Shown: positions 18,064 through 26,897, counted from the first letter of the stretch. The stretch is DNA of 64,000 nt from Arachnia propionica (GCF_003859805.1 NZ_RQZG01000009.1:1-64000), one strand, 5' to 3'. The notes: generated by a model not told the origin, from the sequence alone. Made by a program: numbers and translations.

Positions 18064-20127
18064 ATGACCAGATGGCGACTACCTGCGGCGCTGCTGCTCG
18101 GGCCTGCCCTGCTGCTGACCACCATGACGGCGCGGGCGGACGAGACCCCGCCCCAGCCGCCGGTGGTCGCCACGCCGCAGACCCCGACGGCCAGCCCCAC
18201 CCCGTCGGACCCGGAGCCCTCCGGGAGCCCCTCGGTGGAGCCGGGCACCGGGACCCCGTCACCCACGGGGTCGACGACACCTCCCGTCGAGCCCACGTCC
18301 CCCTCCCCCACCGTGGCCGGGGGAACCGACACCACCCCCCAGGAGGCCACCCCCGACGCGATGACCAGCCTGGAGGTCGGCTCCACGGGTCCCGTCGACG
18401 GTGATCTCATCCTGGCCGGGAACCACCGGTACCGCTGGACCGGGCGGCTGAGGTCCGCGGGCGAGGTCGTCATCTGGTGGAACAACCCGTCGTACGACAC
18501 CACGTGGCGTCGAAGTGCCCAGGGCCACACCGACGAGGCGGGGAACTTCTCCCTGAGCGGCCCCGTCGGTCCGTGGAGCAACACCTACCGTTTCACCGTC
18601 ACCTCCGGTGCCGAACCGGCCGGGTCCGCATCCCCCGTGGTGACGGTCCGGGTCCGCAGCACCGACGACTCCCTGGCCGTCGACACCGATGGCGAACGCC
18701 TCGGCAGTCGACTCGTCGGTTCCTCCGGCAACTACGTCGCCACCGGGCTGGCCCCCGCCGGAAGCGCCGTCGTCGTGTGGTGGAACAACCCCGCGGTCAA
18801 CCAGGAGTGGCTGCCCCTGACCCGGGGGACGGCCGATGCCCGGGGACGCTTCACCCTGATCCACCCGATCGGTCCGTGGGCCAACACCTTCCGCATGGCC
18901 GCCACCACGGGGGACCGGCCGACGGCGGCCACCTCCCACGTCACCGTCGAGGTGGTGGGACCCTACGTGTCGCTGGCGGTGAGGACCTCCGGTCACCACC
19001 ACGGCACCACCTTCGCGGTCAACTCCGGCTGGTACATCTTCGAGGGCGGCACCGCCGCGAACGCCCCGGTGCAGCTGTGGTGGGACGCCGTCGGCGACGG
19101 TGGCGGCTGGCGCGAAGGGGCCAGCGGCAGGGCCGACGCGACGGGCCACTTCCGGATCGTCTCCAAGGTGGGTCCGTGGGCCAAGAAGTACCGCTGGACC
19201 GCCACCACCGGTCCCGCTCCCGACGGCAGGGCCGACGTCACCACCGTGGATGTCGTGCAGGCCCCGTCGCAGTTCCGGGTCGGCACCACCGGCGAGATGG
19301 CGGGCGGGAACTTCCGTGCGGGCAGCGGCAGCTACGTCTTCGAGGGTCGCACCATCCCCGGTGTGCCCGTCCAGGTCTGGTGGAACAACCCCGACTACGA
19401 TCCCTGGTTCCGCACCCAGGTGAGGACCACCGCCGACGGGCAGGGCAACTTCCGGGTCACCGCGCCGATCGGCCCCTGGGCCGCGACCTTCCGGTTCGCC
19501 GCCACCGTCGGCGAGTACCCGGAGGCCTGGGACGCGGCCCCGGTGGCGGTGAAGGTGGTCACGGCGGCGCTGGACCCCGTCGTGGTGCAGACCCCGGCCT
19601 CGGAGCTCGGGTCGTCGTGGCGTCCGGGGTGTCCCGTCGGCCCGGGCTCCCTGTCGAGCGTGTACATGAACCACTGGCGACCTGACGGCACCATCGCTCG
19701 CGGCGAGATCGTGGTGCGTTCCGATCTGGCGCAACGCACCATCGCCATCTTCGACGCGGCCTTCCAGGAGGAGTTCCCGATCACGAAGATGCAGCCCGCC
19801 GCCAACTATCACGGAGCGAATGACGAGTTGATGATGGCCGACGACAACACCTCCGGCTTCAACTGCCGCACCGTGGTGGGCAACCCCTACCGGATGTCCC
19901 CGCACAGCTACGGCTACGCCATCGACATCAACACGGTGAAGAACCCGTACTACGCGGCGGGACGCTGGTACCCGTCGTCGAGGTACTCGACGGGGCGCTC
20001 CGCCTCCATCCCCGGCATGCACATGCCCGGCACCGTCTTCCCGAGCCAGTTCCGGGCGCACGGCGGGCACTGGGGCAACTGCTACCGGGACTACCATCAC
20101 TTCGAGCTGACGACGAAGCGATGCTGA
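18064..20127 (+). CDS. Secreted M15 (VanY-type) peptidase with five-copy repeat
   Basis: 687 residues. A signal peptide (WRLPAALLLGPALLLTTMTARA) is followed by a Pro/Thr spacer to about residue 100. Then come repeats of about 85-95 residues with a WWNNPxxxxxW......TDxxGxFxxxxPIGPWAxTFRxxxTxG pattern, five in number by eye. The C-terminal domain is an M15 D,D-peptidase: the zinc His/Asp motif SPHSYGYAIDIN, then GGHWGNCYRDYHHFEL with the catalytic Asp and last His. It should trim peptidoglycan stem peptides outside the cell. It overlaps the following lipoprotein gene by seven bases. GAGGAGG precedes the ATG. Confidence 0.87.
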   Translation: MTRWRLPAALLLGPALLLTTMTARADETPPQPPVVATPQTPTASPTPSDPEPSGSPSVEPGTGTPSPTGSTTPPVEPTSPSPTVAGGTDTTPQEATPDAMTSLEVGSTGPVDGDLILAGNHRYRWTGRLRSAGEVVIWWNNPSYDTTWRRSAQGHTDEAGNFSLSGPVGPWSNTYRFTVTSGAEPAGSASPVVTVRVRSTDDSLAVDTDGERLGSRLVGSSGNYVATGLAPAGSAVVVWWNNPAVNQEWLPLTRGTADARGRFTLIHPIGPWANTFRMAATTGDRPTAATSHVTVEVVGPYVSLAVRTSGHHHGTTFAVNSGWYIFEGGTAANAPVQLWWDAVGDGGGWREGASGRADATGHFRIVSKVGPWAKKYRWTATTGPAPDGRADVTTVDVVQAPSQFRVGTTGEMAGGNFRAGSGSYVFEGRTIPGVPVQVWWNNPDYDPWFRTQVRTTADGQGNFRVTAPIGPWAATFRFAATVGEYPEAWDAAPVAVKVVTAALDPVVVQTPASELGSSWRPGCPVGPGSLSSVYMNHWRPDGTIARGEIVVRSDLAQRTIAIFDAAFQEEFPITKMQPAANYHGANDELMMADDNTSGFNCRTVVGNPYRMSPHSYGYAIDINTVKNPYYAAGRWYPSSRYSTGRSASIPGMHMPGTVFPSQFRAHGGHWGNCYRDYHHFELTTKRC

Positions 20128-20765
20128 GGCGAGGTCTGGCAGGGGTCGTCCTGCTGCTGGTGACGGCGTGCACGGGCTCGCCGTCGCAGTCCCCCGCGCC
20201 CACGGATGCCACCACCACCTCGGTGCCGGAGCAGGTGGCCGTGTCGTCGGAGCCGGATCCCACGACGGCGGGGTCGCTGACCGAGGAGTCGTTGCCGCGC
20301 ACCTGGCTGGGTTTCGAGGGCACCGTCGTGGAGCCGGCGGAGGGCGAGTTCAACCCCAACGGTTCCTGGGTCCACGGGCAGGACCCGGTGCTCATCTCCA
20401 CCGAGGCGGTGCCGCGGTGCACCCTCGAGGAGCCGACGCCGTTGCCCGTGCCGACCGCCGCCCTGACCGGCACCTACCGCAACCCGGAGGGGAAGGCGGG
20501 GGTGGCGATCGCCCTGGAGTTCAGCAGCCCCGCCGAGGCCGTGACCTGGTTCGACGGTTACGGCGCGGCGCTGGCGACCTGCCGGGCGAGCGAGGACGGG
20601 CTGTTCCGGATCACGGAGATCGACGCGAGCGACACGCTGATCGTCGATGTCCGGGACTACCACGGGACGATCTGGTCCGAGCGGGTGGACGTCGCAGGCC
20701 CGGTGGTCCGGCTGCTGTCCATCGAGTCCGCAGAGACCTTGGACAACCTACGACTGACCCTATGA
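20121..20765 (+). CDS. Putative lipoprotein of unknown function
   Basis: 214 residues. MLRRGLAGVVLLLVTACTGS is a lipoprotein signal with lipobox VTAC. A Ser/Pro/Thr spacer leads to a domain of about 160 residues containing the block GVAIALEFSSPAEAVTWFDGYGAALATCRAS. This resembles the sensor-like domains of actinobacterial lipoproteins, but I cannot name the family. The seven-base overlap with the M15 peptidase gene implies co-translation and a related role at the cell surface. Confidence 0.75.
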   Translation: MLRRGLAGVVLLLVTACTGSPSQSPAPTDATTTSVPEQVAVSSEPDPTTAGSLTEESLPRTWLGFEGTVVEPAEGEFNPNGSWVHGQDPVLISTEAVPRCTLEEPTPLPVPTAALTGTYRNPEGKAGVAIALEFSSPAEAVTWFDGYGAALATCRASEDGLFRITEIDASDTLIVDVRDYHGTIWSERVDVAGPVVRLLSIESAETLDNLRLTL

Positions 20766-20875
20766 CCGACAGGACTGAAGATTCCCCGGAAGCTTGTTAT
20801 CCTATGCAAATGATCAATTGACTTTTGTCCATTGACCCGACACGCTTTGAACCGTGAAGGGGCTGACCGAGTGAG
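20766..20875 (+). promoter_or_regulatory. AT-rich probable promoter region before the ABC ATPase gene
   Basis: This 110-base gap is strikingly AT-rich for the window around 20790-20840. It contains TTGTTATCCTATGC and two related blocks, CAATTGAC and CCATTGACC. A TTGACT box lies at 20818-20823, but no convincing -10 at standard spacing was found. The composition suggests a promoter or operator. Confidence 0.4.
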
Positions 20876-22312
20876 ATGACTGTGCCACTTTTGACTGTTC
20901 GCGACCTGCGCAAGGCCTACGGAGGACGTCCCGTCCTCGAAGGCATCGACCTCGACGTGGCCCGTGGGGAGGTGCTGGGCGTCGTCGGGCCGAACGGCGT
21001 CGGCAAGTCCACCGCTGCGTCGATCATCGCCGGCCAGACACCGGCCGACTGGGGGACCATCTCACTCAACGGCGGCCCGATGGACACCTCCCGCGTGATG
21101 CTCATCGACCCGGAGCACACCACCGACCCCAACATGACGGTGGCGGAGGTGATGTTCCGTCACGACGACGGCGCCCACTCCTTCGTCGAGCAGATGTACC
21201 GGGTGCGTGAGGTGCTCTCGGAGACCGGGATCTCGCTGCGCCCGACGGTCCGCCTGGCCGAGCTCACACCGTCGGAACGCCGCATGACCGAGGTGGTGCG
21301 GATGCTGGCGGATCCCAGGGAGCTCATCGTCATCGACGAGTTGAGCACCGGCCTCAACGCCCGTGAGATCGAGGAGCTGCGCTACGCCCTCAACCTGACG
21401 GTCAAGGCCAACCGGGGCGTGATCTACATCACCCACCAGCTGGAGGAGGCGCTGAAGGTCTGCGACCGCATCGCCGTGATCCGCAACGGCAAGGTGAGCC
21501 GTCTGTTCACGGCCGCCGAGACGACGGTGGAGCAGCTCACCCAGGCGATGTTCGGCTCCGCGGTACGCCTGACCGAGGCGGAGTCCCACACCACCGGGGA
21601 CCAGATCCTGGACGTGAGGGGCCTGGCCAGCGCCGGGTCGTCGCTGTCCTTCCAGCTGAACCGCGGTGAGATCCTGGGCTTCATCGGCCCCAGGGACTCG
21701 GGCGTCGACGACATCAAGCACACCCTGCTGGGGCGGCGTCCCGGTTCGACGCAGCAGCTGACGGTGGCCGGTCGGCCGGGGCGGCTGGATGCGCCACGGG
21801 ACCTGCCGGGGCTGGGGATCGCGGTGCTGACGAGCATGAGCGACCCGGAGGGCGACACCCACGCGGCCCGCAACATGGCGATGGTCGACGACGAGGTGGA
21901 CGAGGGCATGGTGGAGGACACCGCCTCGATCCTCCTGCTGCTCCGCAAGGCGGAGTCACGCATCAGCACCCTGCTCAACCGTCCCCTGTCGACGGGGCAG
22001 CGACGCTGGCAGCAGATGCAGGAGTTCGCGAAGAAGAACGCGAACGTGATGGTGATGGTGCAGCCGAGCGACGGGTTGGACGTCTCCGCGCAGAAACGCT
22101 TCACCTCGATGATGGAGGACATCACGGACCGGGGCGTGGGCGTGGTGCTGTTCACCAGCCGCGAGGACGAGCTGCACCGGTTCTGCGACCGCATCATCCA
22201 CATCGAGGGTGGTCGGATCCAGGCCGAGTGGAAGAAGGGCCAGGTCAGCGTGGAGCAGCTGCAGCAGATCAGCCATCCGCAGCCGCAGCCGCTGGAGCAG
22301 GTCGCCTGGTGA
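20876..22312 (+). CDS. RbsA-like double ABC ATPase, orphan
   Basis: 478 residues with the two-domain plan of sugar importer ATPases (RbsA/MglA). Domain 1 has an intact Walker A (GPNGVGKSTAA) and Walker B (ELIVIDELSTGLN), but its signature is LTPSERRM instead of LSGGQ. Domain 2 has a broken Walker A (GPRDSGVDD, no GKS) and a signature-like LSTGQRRW. No permease or binding-protein gene adjoins it. It could energise a distant transporter or act as a soluble ABC protein. A dyad after the stop probably ends transcription. Confidence 0.8.
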   Translation: MTVPLLTVRDLRKAYGGRPVLEGIDLDVARGEVLGVVGPNGVGKSTAASIIAGQTPADWGTISLNGGPMDTSRVMLIDPEHTTDPNMTVAEVMFRHDDGAHSFVEQMYRVREVLSETGISLRPTVRLAELTPSERRMTEVVRMLADPRELIVIDELSTGLNAREIEELRYALNLTVKANRGVIYITHQLEEALKVCDRIAVIRNGKVSRLFTAAETTVEQLTQAMFGSAVRLTEAESHTTGDQILDVRGLASAGSSLSFQLNRGEILGFIGPRDSGVDDIKHTLLGRRPGSTQQLTVAGRPGRLDAPRDLPGLGIAVLTSMSDPEGDTHAARNMAMVDDEVDEGMVEDTASILLLLRKAESRISTLLNRPLSTGQRRWQQMQEFAKKNANVMVMVQPSDGLDVSAQKRFTSMMEDITDRGVGVVLFTSREDELHRFCDRIIHIEGGRIQAEWKKGQVSVEQLQQISHPQPQPLEQVAW

Positions 22313-22320
22313 CCATTCAC

Positions 22321-22343
22321 TGATCCACCCGGTCAGTGGATCA
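22321..22343. terminator. Hairpin between the convergent ABC and tetR genes
   Basis: TGATCCAC and GTGGATCA are perfect 8-base arms around CCGGTCA. The hairpin lies between the two stop codons and could end transcription from both sides. Confidence 0.5.
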
Positions 22344-22919
22344 ACTGGTGTAGGCGGTGAGGAGCTGATCGAGGGCGGCGTGTGCCTCGGTCCGCGCGGT
22401 CTCGGGGTCGTCATGCTGGGCAATCCACAGCGCCGCCTCGTTCATGGCACCCGACAGCTGTGCGGCTGTGGCCTCCACCAGATTTTCGGCAACCCGGACA
22501 CTGCGCAGGGCTTCGCGCAGATGGGCAACGGAGTTCTCGTCGTCGAGTCGTCGCCATTCCTGCCAGCCGATGACCGACGGCGCATCGACCAGGAGGATGC
22601 GCGCGAAGTCGCGTGAGGTGATCGCATCCAGGAACGCATGAGAGCCTGCGCGGAGCTGATCGGAGGGTGAGGTGTTTGCATCCTCCGCTGCGGCCAGGAC
22701 TGCCCCGGCCACTTCGGTCTGCAGTCTGGCCACCACTGCGCTGAACAACCCTTTCTTGCTCTGGTAGTGATGGTAGATGGCTCCCCGCGTGACGCCGGCG
22801 TCGTGTGCGATGTCGTCGAGGGAGACGTGGGCATGGCCGTGAGTGGCGAACAGTCGGGATGCCGACTGCAGAATCCGTGTGGCCGTACGGGCGGCGTCAG
22901 CGGCTGAGGCGCGAGGCAT
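22341..22919 (-). CDS. TetR-family repressor of the adjacent VOC gene
   Basis: 192 residues. The N-terminal helix-turn-helix reads SLDDIAHDAGVTRGAIYHHYQSKKGLFSAVV, textbook TetR. The C-terminal ligand domain resembles small regulators of drug and quinone stress genes. It is divergent from the VOC protein, and two 19-base palindromes in the intergenic space (22929-22947 and 22961-22979) are candidate operators covering both promoters. It therefore probably represses itself and the VOC gene. Confidence 0.9.
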   Translation of the reverse strand: MPRASAADAARTATRILQSASRLFATHGHAHVSLDDIAHDAGVTRGAIYHHYQSKKGLFSAVVARLQTEVAGAVLAAAEDANTSPSDQLRAGSHAFLDAITSRDFARILLVDAPSVIGWQEWRRLDDENSVAHLREALRSVRVAENLVEATAAQLSGAMNEAALWIAQHDDPETARTEAHAALDQLLTAYTS

Positions 22920-22928
22920 GGAACTCCT

Positions 22929-22947
22929 TACGTACGCTGTGTATGTA
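22929..22947. promoter_or_regulatory. Candidate TetR operator 1
   Basis: TACGTACGCTGTGTATGTA is a near-perfect palindrome (half-site TACRTAC). It starts 10 bases before the tetR gene, so binding would block that promoter. Confidence 0.7.
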
Positions 22948-22960
22948 TACTGGGATCAGT

Positions 22961-22979
22961 TACGTGCTCAGTGTATGTA
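22961..22979. promoter_or_regulatory. Candidate TetR operator 2
   Basis: TACGTGCTCAGTGTATGTA repeats operator 1 exactly 32 bases on, about three helical turns. It ends nine bases before the VOC start codon. Confidence 0.7.
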
Positions 22980-22988
22980 AGGAGAGTC

Positions 22989-23393
22989 ATGTCAGTCACC
23001 AGCTTCTACCCCGTTCTCATGTCAGAGGATGTTTCGGCCGCAGCGTCGTTCTACCGTCAGGTCCTCGGCTTCGAGACGACCTTCGAGTCCGACTGGTACG
23101 TCAGCCTACGCCTGGGGGGCTTCGAACTTGCCCTCCTGGCCCACGACCACGAGACCATCCCGGAGGGGTACAGCGCTCGCCCACATGGTGTGATCGTGAA
23201 CCTGGAGGTCGACAACGTTGATGAGCTGCACCAGCGGCTCTCGCAACAAGGCGTCGAGGTCGTTCAGCCGCTCCGGGACGAAGCCTACGGGCAGCGGCAC
23301 TTCAGCGTCGCCGCCCCCGATGGTGTCCTTCTTGACGTCATCCAGCCGATACCGCCCAGCGGTGAGTACGCGGAAGGTTACGTTGGGGCATGA
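22989..23393 (+). CDS. VOC superfamily protein (glyoxalase/dioxygenase-like)
   Basis: 134 residues with two beta-alpha-beta-beta-beta modules: TSFYPVLMSEDVSAAASFYRQVLGF and GVIVNLEVDNVDELHQRLSQQGVEV, ending with SVAAPDGVLLDVIQPI. Metal-ligand positions are only partly conserved. Members of this group include glyoxalases and bleomycin/fosfomycin-type resistance proteins, so detoxification under control of the divergent TetR is likely. The ATG at 22989 follows AAGGAGAG; an in-frame GTG at 22971 would lie inside the operator. Confidence 0.85.
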   Translation: MSVTSFYPVLMSEDVSAAASFYRQVLGFETTFESDWYVSLRLGGFELALLAHDHETIPEGYSARPHGVIVNLEVDNVDELHQRLSQQGVEVVQPLRDEAYGQRHFSVAAPDGVLLDVIQPIPPSGEYAEGYVGA

Positions 23394-23424
23394 GGGACAG
23401 GTGAGACAGGAGGGTCGTTTTTCC

Positions 23425-23590
23425 CGCTGGTCGAGCCGGACCGCGAGCGCCAGCGAGCAGTCCGCGTCGAGACCCCGCGACCATGAGCAGCGACCCGACC
23501 CCCAGACCCACCCCGCTCGATTCAAGAATCAGCACCGGGCGCCAGAGGTCTCGACTGTCGGGCGCTGGATGCCCTCGGCTCGACCAGCGG
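23425..23590. repeat. TIR-bounded repeat element, copy 1
   Basis: This 166-base unit is bounded by CCGCTGGTCGAGCCG and its inverse CGGCTCGACCAGCGG. The interior from about 23475 (GTCGAGACCCCGCGACCATG) is almost identical to copy 2. No reading frame in it looks like protein. Confidence 0.85.
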
Positions 23591-23602
23591 GGCCCCTTTC
23601 TC

Positions 23603-23772
23603 CGCTGGTCGAGCCGGGATTCCTGATGCGAAGCGAGGGAATCCCGAGTCGAGACCCCGCGACCATGAGCAGCGACCCGACCCCCAGACTCACCCCGCTC
23701 GATTCAAGAATCAGCACCGGGCGCCAGAGGTCTCGACTGTCGGGCGCTGGGTGCCCTCGGCTCGACCAGCGG
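23603..23772. repeat. TIR-bounded repeat element, copy 2
   Basis: A direct copy, 12 bases after copy 1, with the same terminal inverted repeats. The interiors are nearly identical from the GTCGAGACC block onward, while the left 45 bases differ. Copy 2 contains its own small dyad there (GGGATTCCTGATGCGAAGCGAGGGAATCCC in two arms). It resembles a MITE or other dispersed intergenic element. Confidence 0.85.
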
Positions 23773-23808
23773 AAAGAGGAACTGCGCTGGAGTGGCGGAG
23801 GTCACCCG

Positions 23809-24525
23809 TCAGTAGTCGTCCTCGTCCTCATCCTCCTCCTCGATGAGGATCTGCAGGTCGATGTGGAGGCCGACGGGGTTGCCCTCGGCATCCCGGGTCA
23901 GGGCCACCGGGTAGGCACCGTCGCCCCAGCCGGAGTGGGCCAGCACGAGGTTCTCGCCATGCTCAGCCTTGGGCAGCACGATGTTCGCCAGTCCTGCACG
24001 GTGGTGGTCGTGGCTGTCCATGAGGTTGAACCACGAGTCCTCGCCGTCGTGGTCGAACAGCTCGTCGTTCCAGACACGCCAGTCCTTCGGTGGCATGCAG
24101 GTCTTGACCGCCTCGGCATCGACGAAGGCGACGGTGCCCGCGTCGACGCCGACACACCACCAGCCGTCCTCCACGTCGCGAGGGTTCACCTCGCCGTGTG
24201 GCACGGCGGGCTCGACCGAGACGGCCTCGCCCGGCCCCAGCACCAAGGAGAGGTACGCCTCCCGCAGGTGGCCGCCATCCTGGGCGAGGGACACATCGGC
24301 GATGGTCACCTTCACGGGGTACTCGCCCGGCGGCACGGGGAAGGACTGCGACTCGGAGAGGGTGACGAACGGGTCCGAGACCTCGACGAGACCAGACGGC
24401 ACCTTGAGGGTGCCGAGGTCCACGACGGTGAGGTTCACCGTCGTCTGTGACAGATCGGGTTCGTCCCCGACGAAGGGGCTGGGTACGGGGCCATCGTGCA
24501 GGGCCCAGAAATCCGTGATGTCCAT
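23809..24525 (-). CDS. DUF4241-like protein
   Basis: 238 residues, very acidic, with a C-terminal EEEDEDEDDY tail. Segments such as FPVPPGEYPVKVTIAD, a central VDAGTVAFVDAEAVKTC and ENLVLAHSGWGDGAYPVALTRD match my picture of DUF4241 proteins, which have no known biochemical role. There is no signal peptide or membrane helix. The ATG at 24525 (MDITDFWALHDGPVPSPFVGDE) was chosen because earlier codons are not protein-like. It is separated from upstream genes by the duplicated TIR element. Confidence 0.65.
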   Translation of the reverse strand: MDITDFWALHDGPVPSPFVGDEPDLSQTTVNLTVVDLGTLKVPSGLVEVSDPFVTLSESQSFPVPPGEYPVKVTIADVSLAQDGGHLREAYLSLVLGPGEAVSVEPAVPHGEVNPRDVEDGWWCVGVDAGTVAFVDAEAVKTCMPPKDWRVWNDELFDHDGEDSWFNLMDSHDHHRAGLANIVLPKAEHGENLVLAHSGWGDGAYPVALTRDAEGNPVGLHIDLQILIEEEDEDEDDY

Positions 24526-24580
24526 GCTGGCATCATAGGAGGCGGCACCGACAATTCTTCCGCGCTCACCGCGCACTCCC

Positions 24581-25621
24581 TCACCTGAGCCAGGACGCCA
24601 GGCGTTCGGCCGAGACCCGGCCGTCGTGCCAGGTGCGCACGAAGGCCAGGTTCCGCGCGGCCTGGGCCCGCAGTTCGTCGCGGCGGTCCCGGATGGAGAG
24701 CATCACGTCCCGCAAGGTCTCCGGGTTGGCCTCCAGGAACTCGGGGGCCGCCGTCATGCGAGACCGCACCGCATCGTTCATTCTGCCGACGGTGACGCGC
24801 CCGGCCGCCATCGCCTCGACGGCGGCCACCCCGTAGGAGCCGAACAGCAGCTGGTCCACCACCACGTCACACTCCCGCACGATCCGGCGGAGTTCCTGGT
24901 GGGGCACCCCGGAGGGGGCGACGTACTCGATCACCCCCTCGTCGTGGAGGTCACGCAGCACCGGGTCGATGAACTGGGTGCCCTTGATGGGTGGGGTGCG
25001 CTGGGAAGGGATGTGCACCACGACGGGGCGCTCGCGCTCCAGCAGCGGGGTCGTCGAGCTCCAGGCGTCGATGTCGACGACGACGGGCAGCCAGGTGCCT
25101 CCCGGCAGGTCGAAACCCATGTCCGGGGTGGAGTGGAACACCGGCCAGCCGCACTCGGCCGCGAAGGCGCGGTTGCGTTCGGTCTGGCGGCTCATGGTGG
25201 AGCGCCACTTCTCGTCCCCGACGCTGAAGTAGGACCACTCGTCGCGGGCGAGATGCGCCAGGGGGTCGCGCACGTCGGAGCCGTGGGCGATGAGGGCCAT
25301 CGAGTACCCCATCTCGGCCAGGCGACGGGCATCGGCGGGGAACTCGGCGTGGCGGTCCCAGCGGGCGAAGGTCTTGAAGCCGTCGAGGGCGATGTGACTC
25401 ACCCCGTCGAAGAATCGACGTGCCCGTGCCCGCCACGCGAGGGGGAGCCGGAACCCGATCCGGGAGAACATCTTGTCGATGTCGAACTGGAAACCGCCGC
25501 CACGCAGCGGGACCCCGGAGAAGGACCACGCCGTGACCCCGAGATGTTGCGCTGCTGCCCGCGCCCACGCGGTGGCCTGGCCTGCGTAGTTGGAGGGCCC
25601 GATGGCCACCACTGGAGTCAT
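24581..25621 (-). CDS. Glycosyltransferase-like protein (GT-B)
   Basis: 346 residues. The N-terminus MTPVVAIGPSNYAGQATAWARA resembles proteins that locate a glycan acceptor. The C-terminal half has a GT4-like donor site: HQELRRIVRECDVVVDQLLFGSYGVAAVEAMAAGRVTVGRM. It is isolated from other polysaccharide genes, 17 kb from the locus at the left end. Donor and acceptor are unknown. Confidence 0.75.
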   Translation of the reverse strand: MTPVVAIGPSNYAGQATAWARAAAQHLGVTAWSFSGVPLRGGGFQFDIDKMFSRIGFRLPLAWRARARRFFDGVSHIALDGFKTFARWDRHAEFPADARRLAEMGYSMALIAHGSDVRDPLAHLARDEWSYFSVGDEKWRSTMSRQTERNRAFAAECGWPVFHSTPDMGFDLPGGTWLPVVVDIDAWSSTTPLLERERPVVVHIPSQRTPPIKGTQFIDPVLRDLHDEGVIEYVAPSGVPHQELRRIVRECDVVVDQLLFGSYGVAAVEAMAAGRVTVGRMNDAVRSRMTAAPEFLEANPETLRDVMLSIRDRRDELRAQAARNLAFVRTWHDGRVSAERLASWLR

Positions 25622-26049
25622 GGCTTCAGGGTAGCGCGACCGTTCGGCCGACAACCTGCGTCCGTGGAGTTCTCTGCCATTCTTCGCACCCGGACCGGCC
25701 TCCCGTGGCCAAGAGCGGCAGAGAACCCGGATGTTCAACGCCACACGGCGTCGTCCCAAGCGACGGGTCTGGCTGATCCCCGTCCTCCCTTCAGCGGACT
25801 CCGGGCTTTCCGAAATCCATGACGTCACCATCCAGCACGCCGTTCGCAGGCCGCGCTCACTAGGAGGGACTCCAACGGTGTCCGCCAAACAGATGACCAT
25901 TTCTGGGCTTGCACTCCCGCTATTTCCGATTTCCGGTGTCTCGAAACCTGCTCCCGCCTCGACCCCTGATGTGCATAGGGTGAGGATCAGGTACCCACGA
26001 CAGCATCGGTGCGAAACCATCCGAAACGAAAGTCAGGAAGGCAGACACA
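25622..26049 (+). other. 428-base intergenic region with a stem-loop and the leader of the first Tat protein
   Basis: An inverted repeat (GTTCTCTGCC at 25669-25678 and GGCAGAGAAC at 25717-25726) lies just beyond the glycosyltransferase start. The 3' end (ACCATCCGAAACGAAAGTC, then AGGAAGG) is nearly identical to the leader before the second Tat protein, so the paralogues were copied with their upstream region. I see no other gene here. Confidence 0.6.
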
Positions 26050-26523
26050 ATGCAGAACCAGACACTCGGCATGACCCGCCGCAGCCTGCTCACCAAGGCC
26101 GCCATCGGACTGCCAGCCATGGGAGTCGTCGGTGCCCTCACCTGGGCCAACCCCACATCCACCCCCGAGGCCTCGGCCTCGTTCGTCGACGGCATCTGGG
26201 GCTCCCGGACCACCGCAGCGCTCCAGGAGTACTTCGGGACCCCGAGGGATGGCATCGTTTCAGGTCAGAATCCGGCGATCATCAGCAACAACACTCGACT
26301 GGGAAGCGGCTGGGATTTCAGCGACGACGGGGGCTCAGCCCTCATCGCCGCGATCCAGCGACTCGTGGGAGCAACTCCTGACGGTTACTTCGGCCCACGG
26401 ACCTCCATGGCATGGCATGCAGCCTTGGGCTACTCCCCCCGTCCGTACTTCGACCAGAACACCACCATCGTCCACACGATCCAGCAGAGACTCGCACGAG
26501 GGCAGGGGCTGGTCGGCCACTGA
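26050..26523 (+). CDS. Tat-exported peptidoglycan-binding-like protein, paralogue 1
   Basis: 157 residues. A twin-arginine signal (MTRRSLLTKAAIGLPAMGVV) ends near PEASA. The mature protein has two weak tandem PG_binding_1-like units: VDGIWGSRTTAALQEYFGTPRDG, and ALIAAIQRLVGATPDGYFGPRTSMAWHAALG with the familiar DGxFGPxT core. There is no catalytic domain, so it would bind but not cut peptidoglycan. It is the most diverged of three tandem paralogues and ends before a strong terminator. Confidence 0.8.
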   Translation: MQNQTLGMTRRSLLTKAAIGLPAMGVVGALTWANPTSTPEASASFVDGIWGSRTTAALQEYFGTPRDGIVSGQNPAIISNNTRLGSGWDFSDDGGSALIAAIQRLVGATPDGYFGPRTSMAWHAALGYSPRPYFDQNTTIVHTIQQRLARGQGLVGH

Positions 26524-26897
26524 CACGACACTCATCACCACACGGTGATGGAACCATGGCGGGGGTGGGACGCGCTGCGCGTCCCACCCCCGTCGCTTGT
26601 CATCCGATCCACCAACTCGTTCTGAATTGCGTCGTCCCTTCAGCGGACATCCTTCCCTGCCCCTTGCTTCCGCCGCCGTCCCGGTCTCCGGCCCCTCTCA
26701 CCCACCTCACTAGGAGAATCTCCGAGCCTGTCCTTCTGATGGAGGACAGGCTTTGCGCTTTCGGTCGGTGTCGCATCGCGCTCGACCCGGCGGAACGGAT
26801 ACTTTGTCTGAACCTCGTATAAACCTACAGTGGGTACCGGTACCACAACAGCAACGACGCGTCACCATCCGAAACGAACAGTCAGGAAGGCAGACAC
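26524..26897 (+). other. 374-base intergenic region between paralogues 1 and 2
   Basis: It holds a small hairpin (CATCACC/GGTGATG, 26532-26549), the strong terminator at 26560-26592, a GGTACCGGTACC palindrome near 26832 and the conserved leader ACCATCCGAAACGAACAGTC with AGGAAGG before the next ATG. No gene was seen. Confidence 0.6.
26560..26592. terminator. Strong hairpin terminator after paralogue 1
   Basis: CGGGGGTGGGACGCG and CGCGTCCCACCCCCG are perfect 15-base arms with a three-base loop, 37 bases past the stop. Confidence 0.85.
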
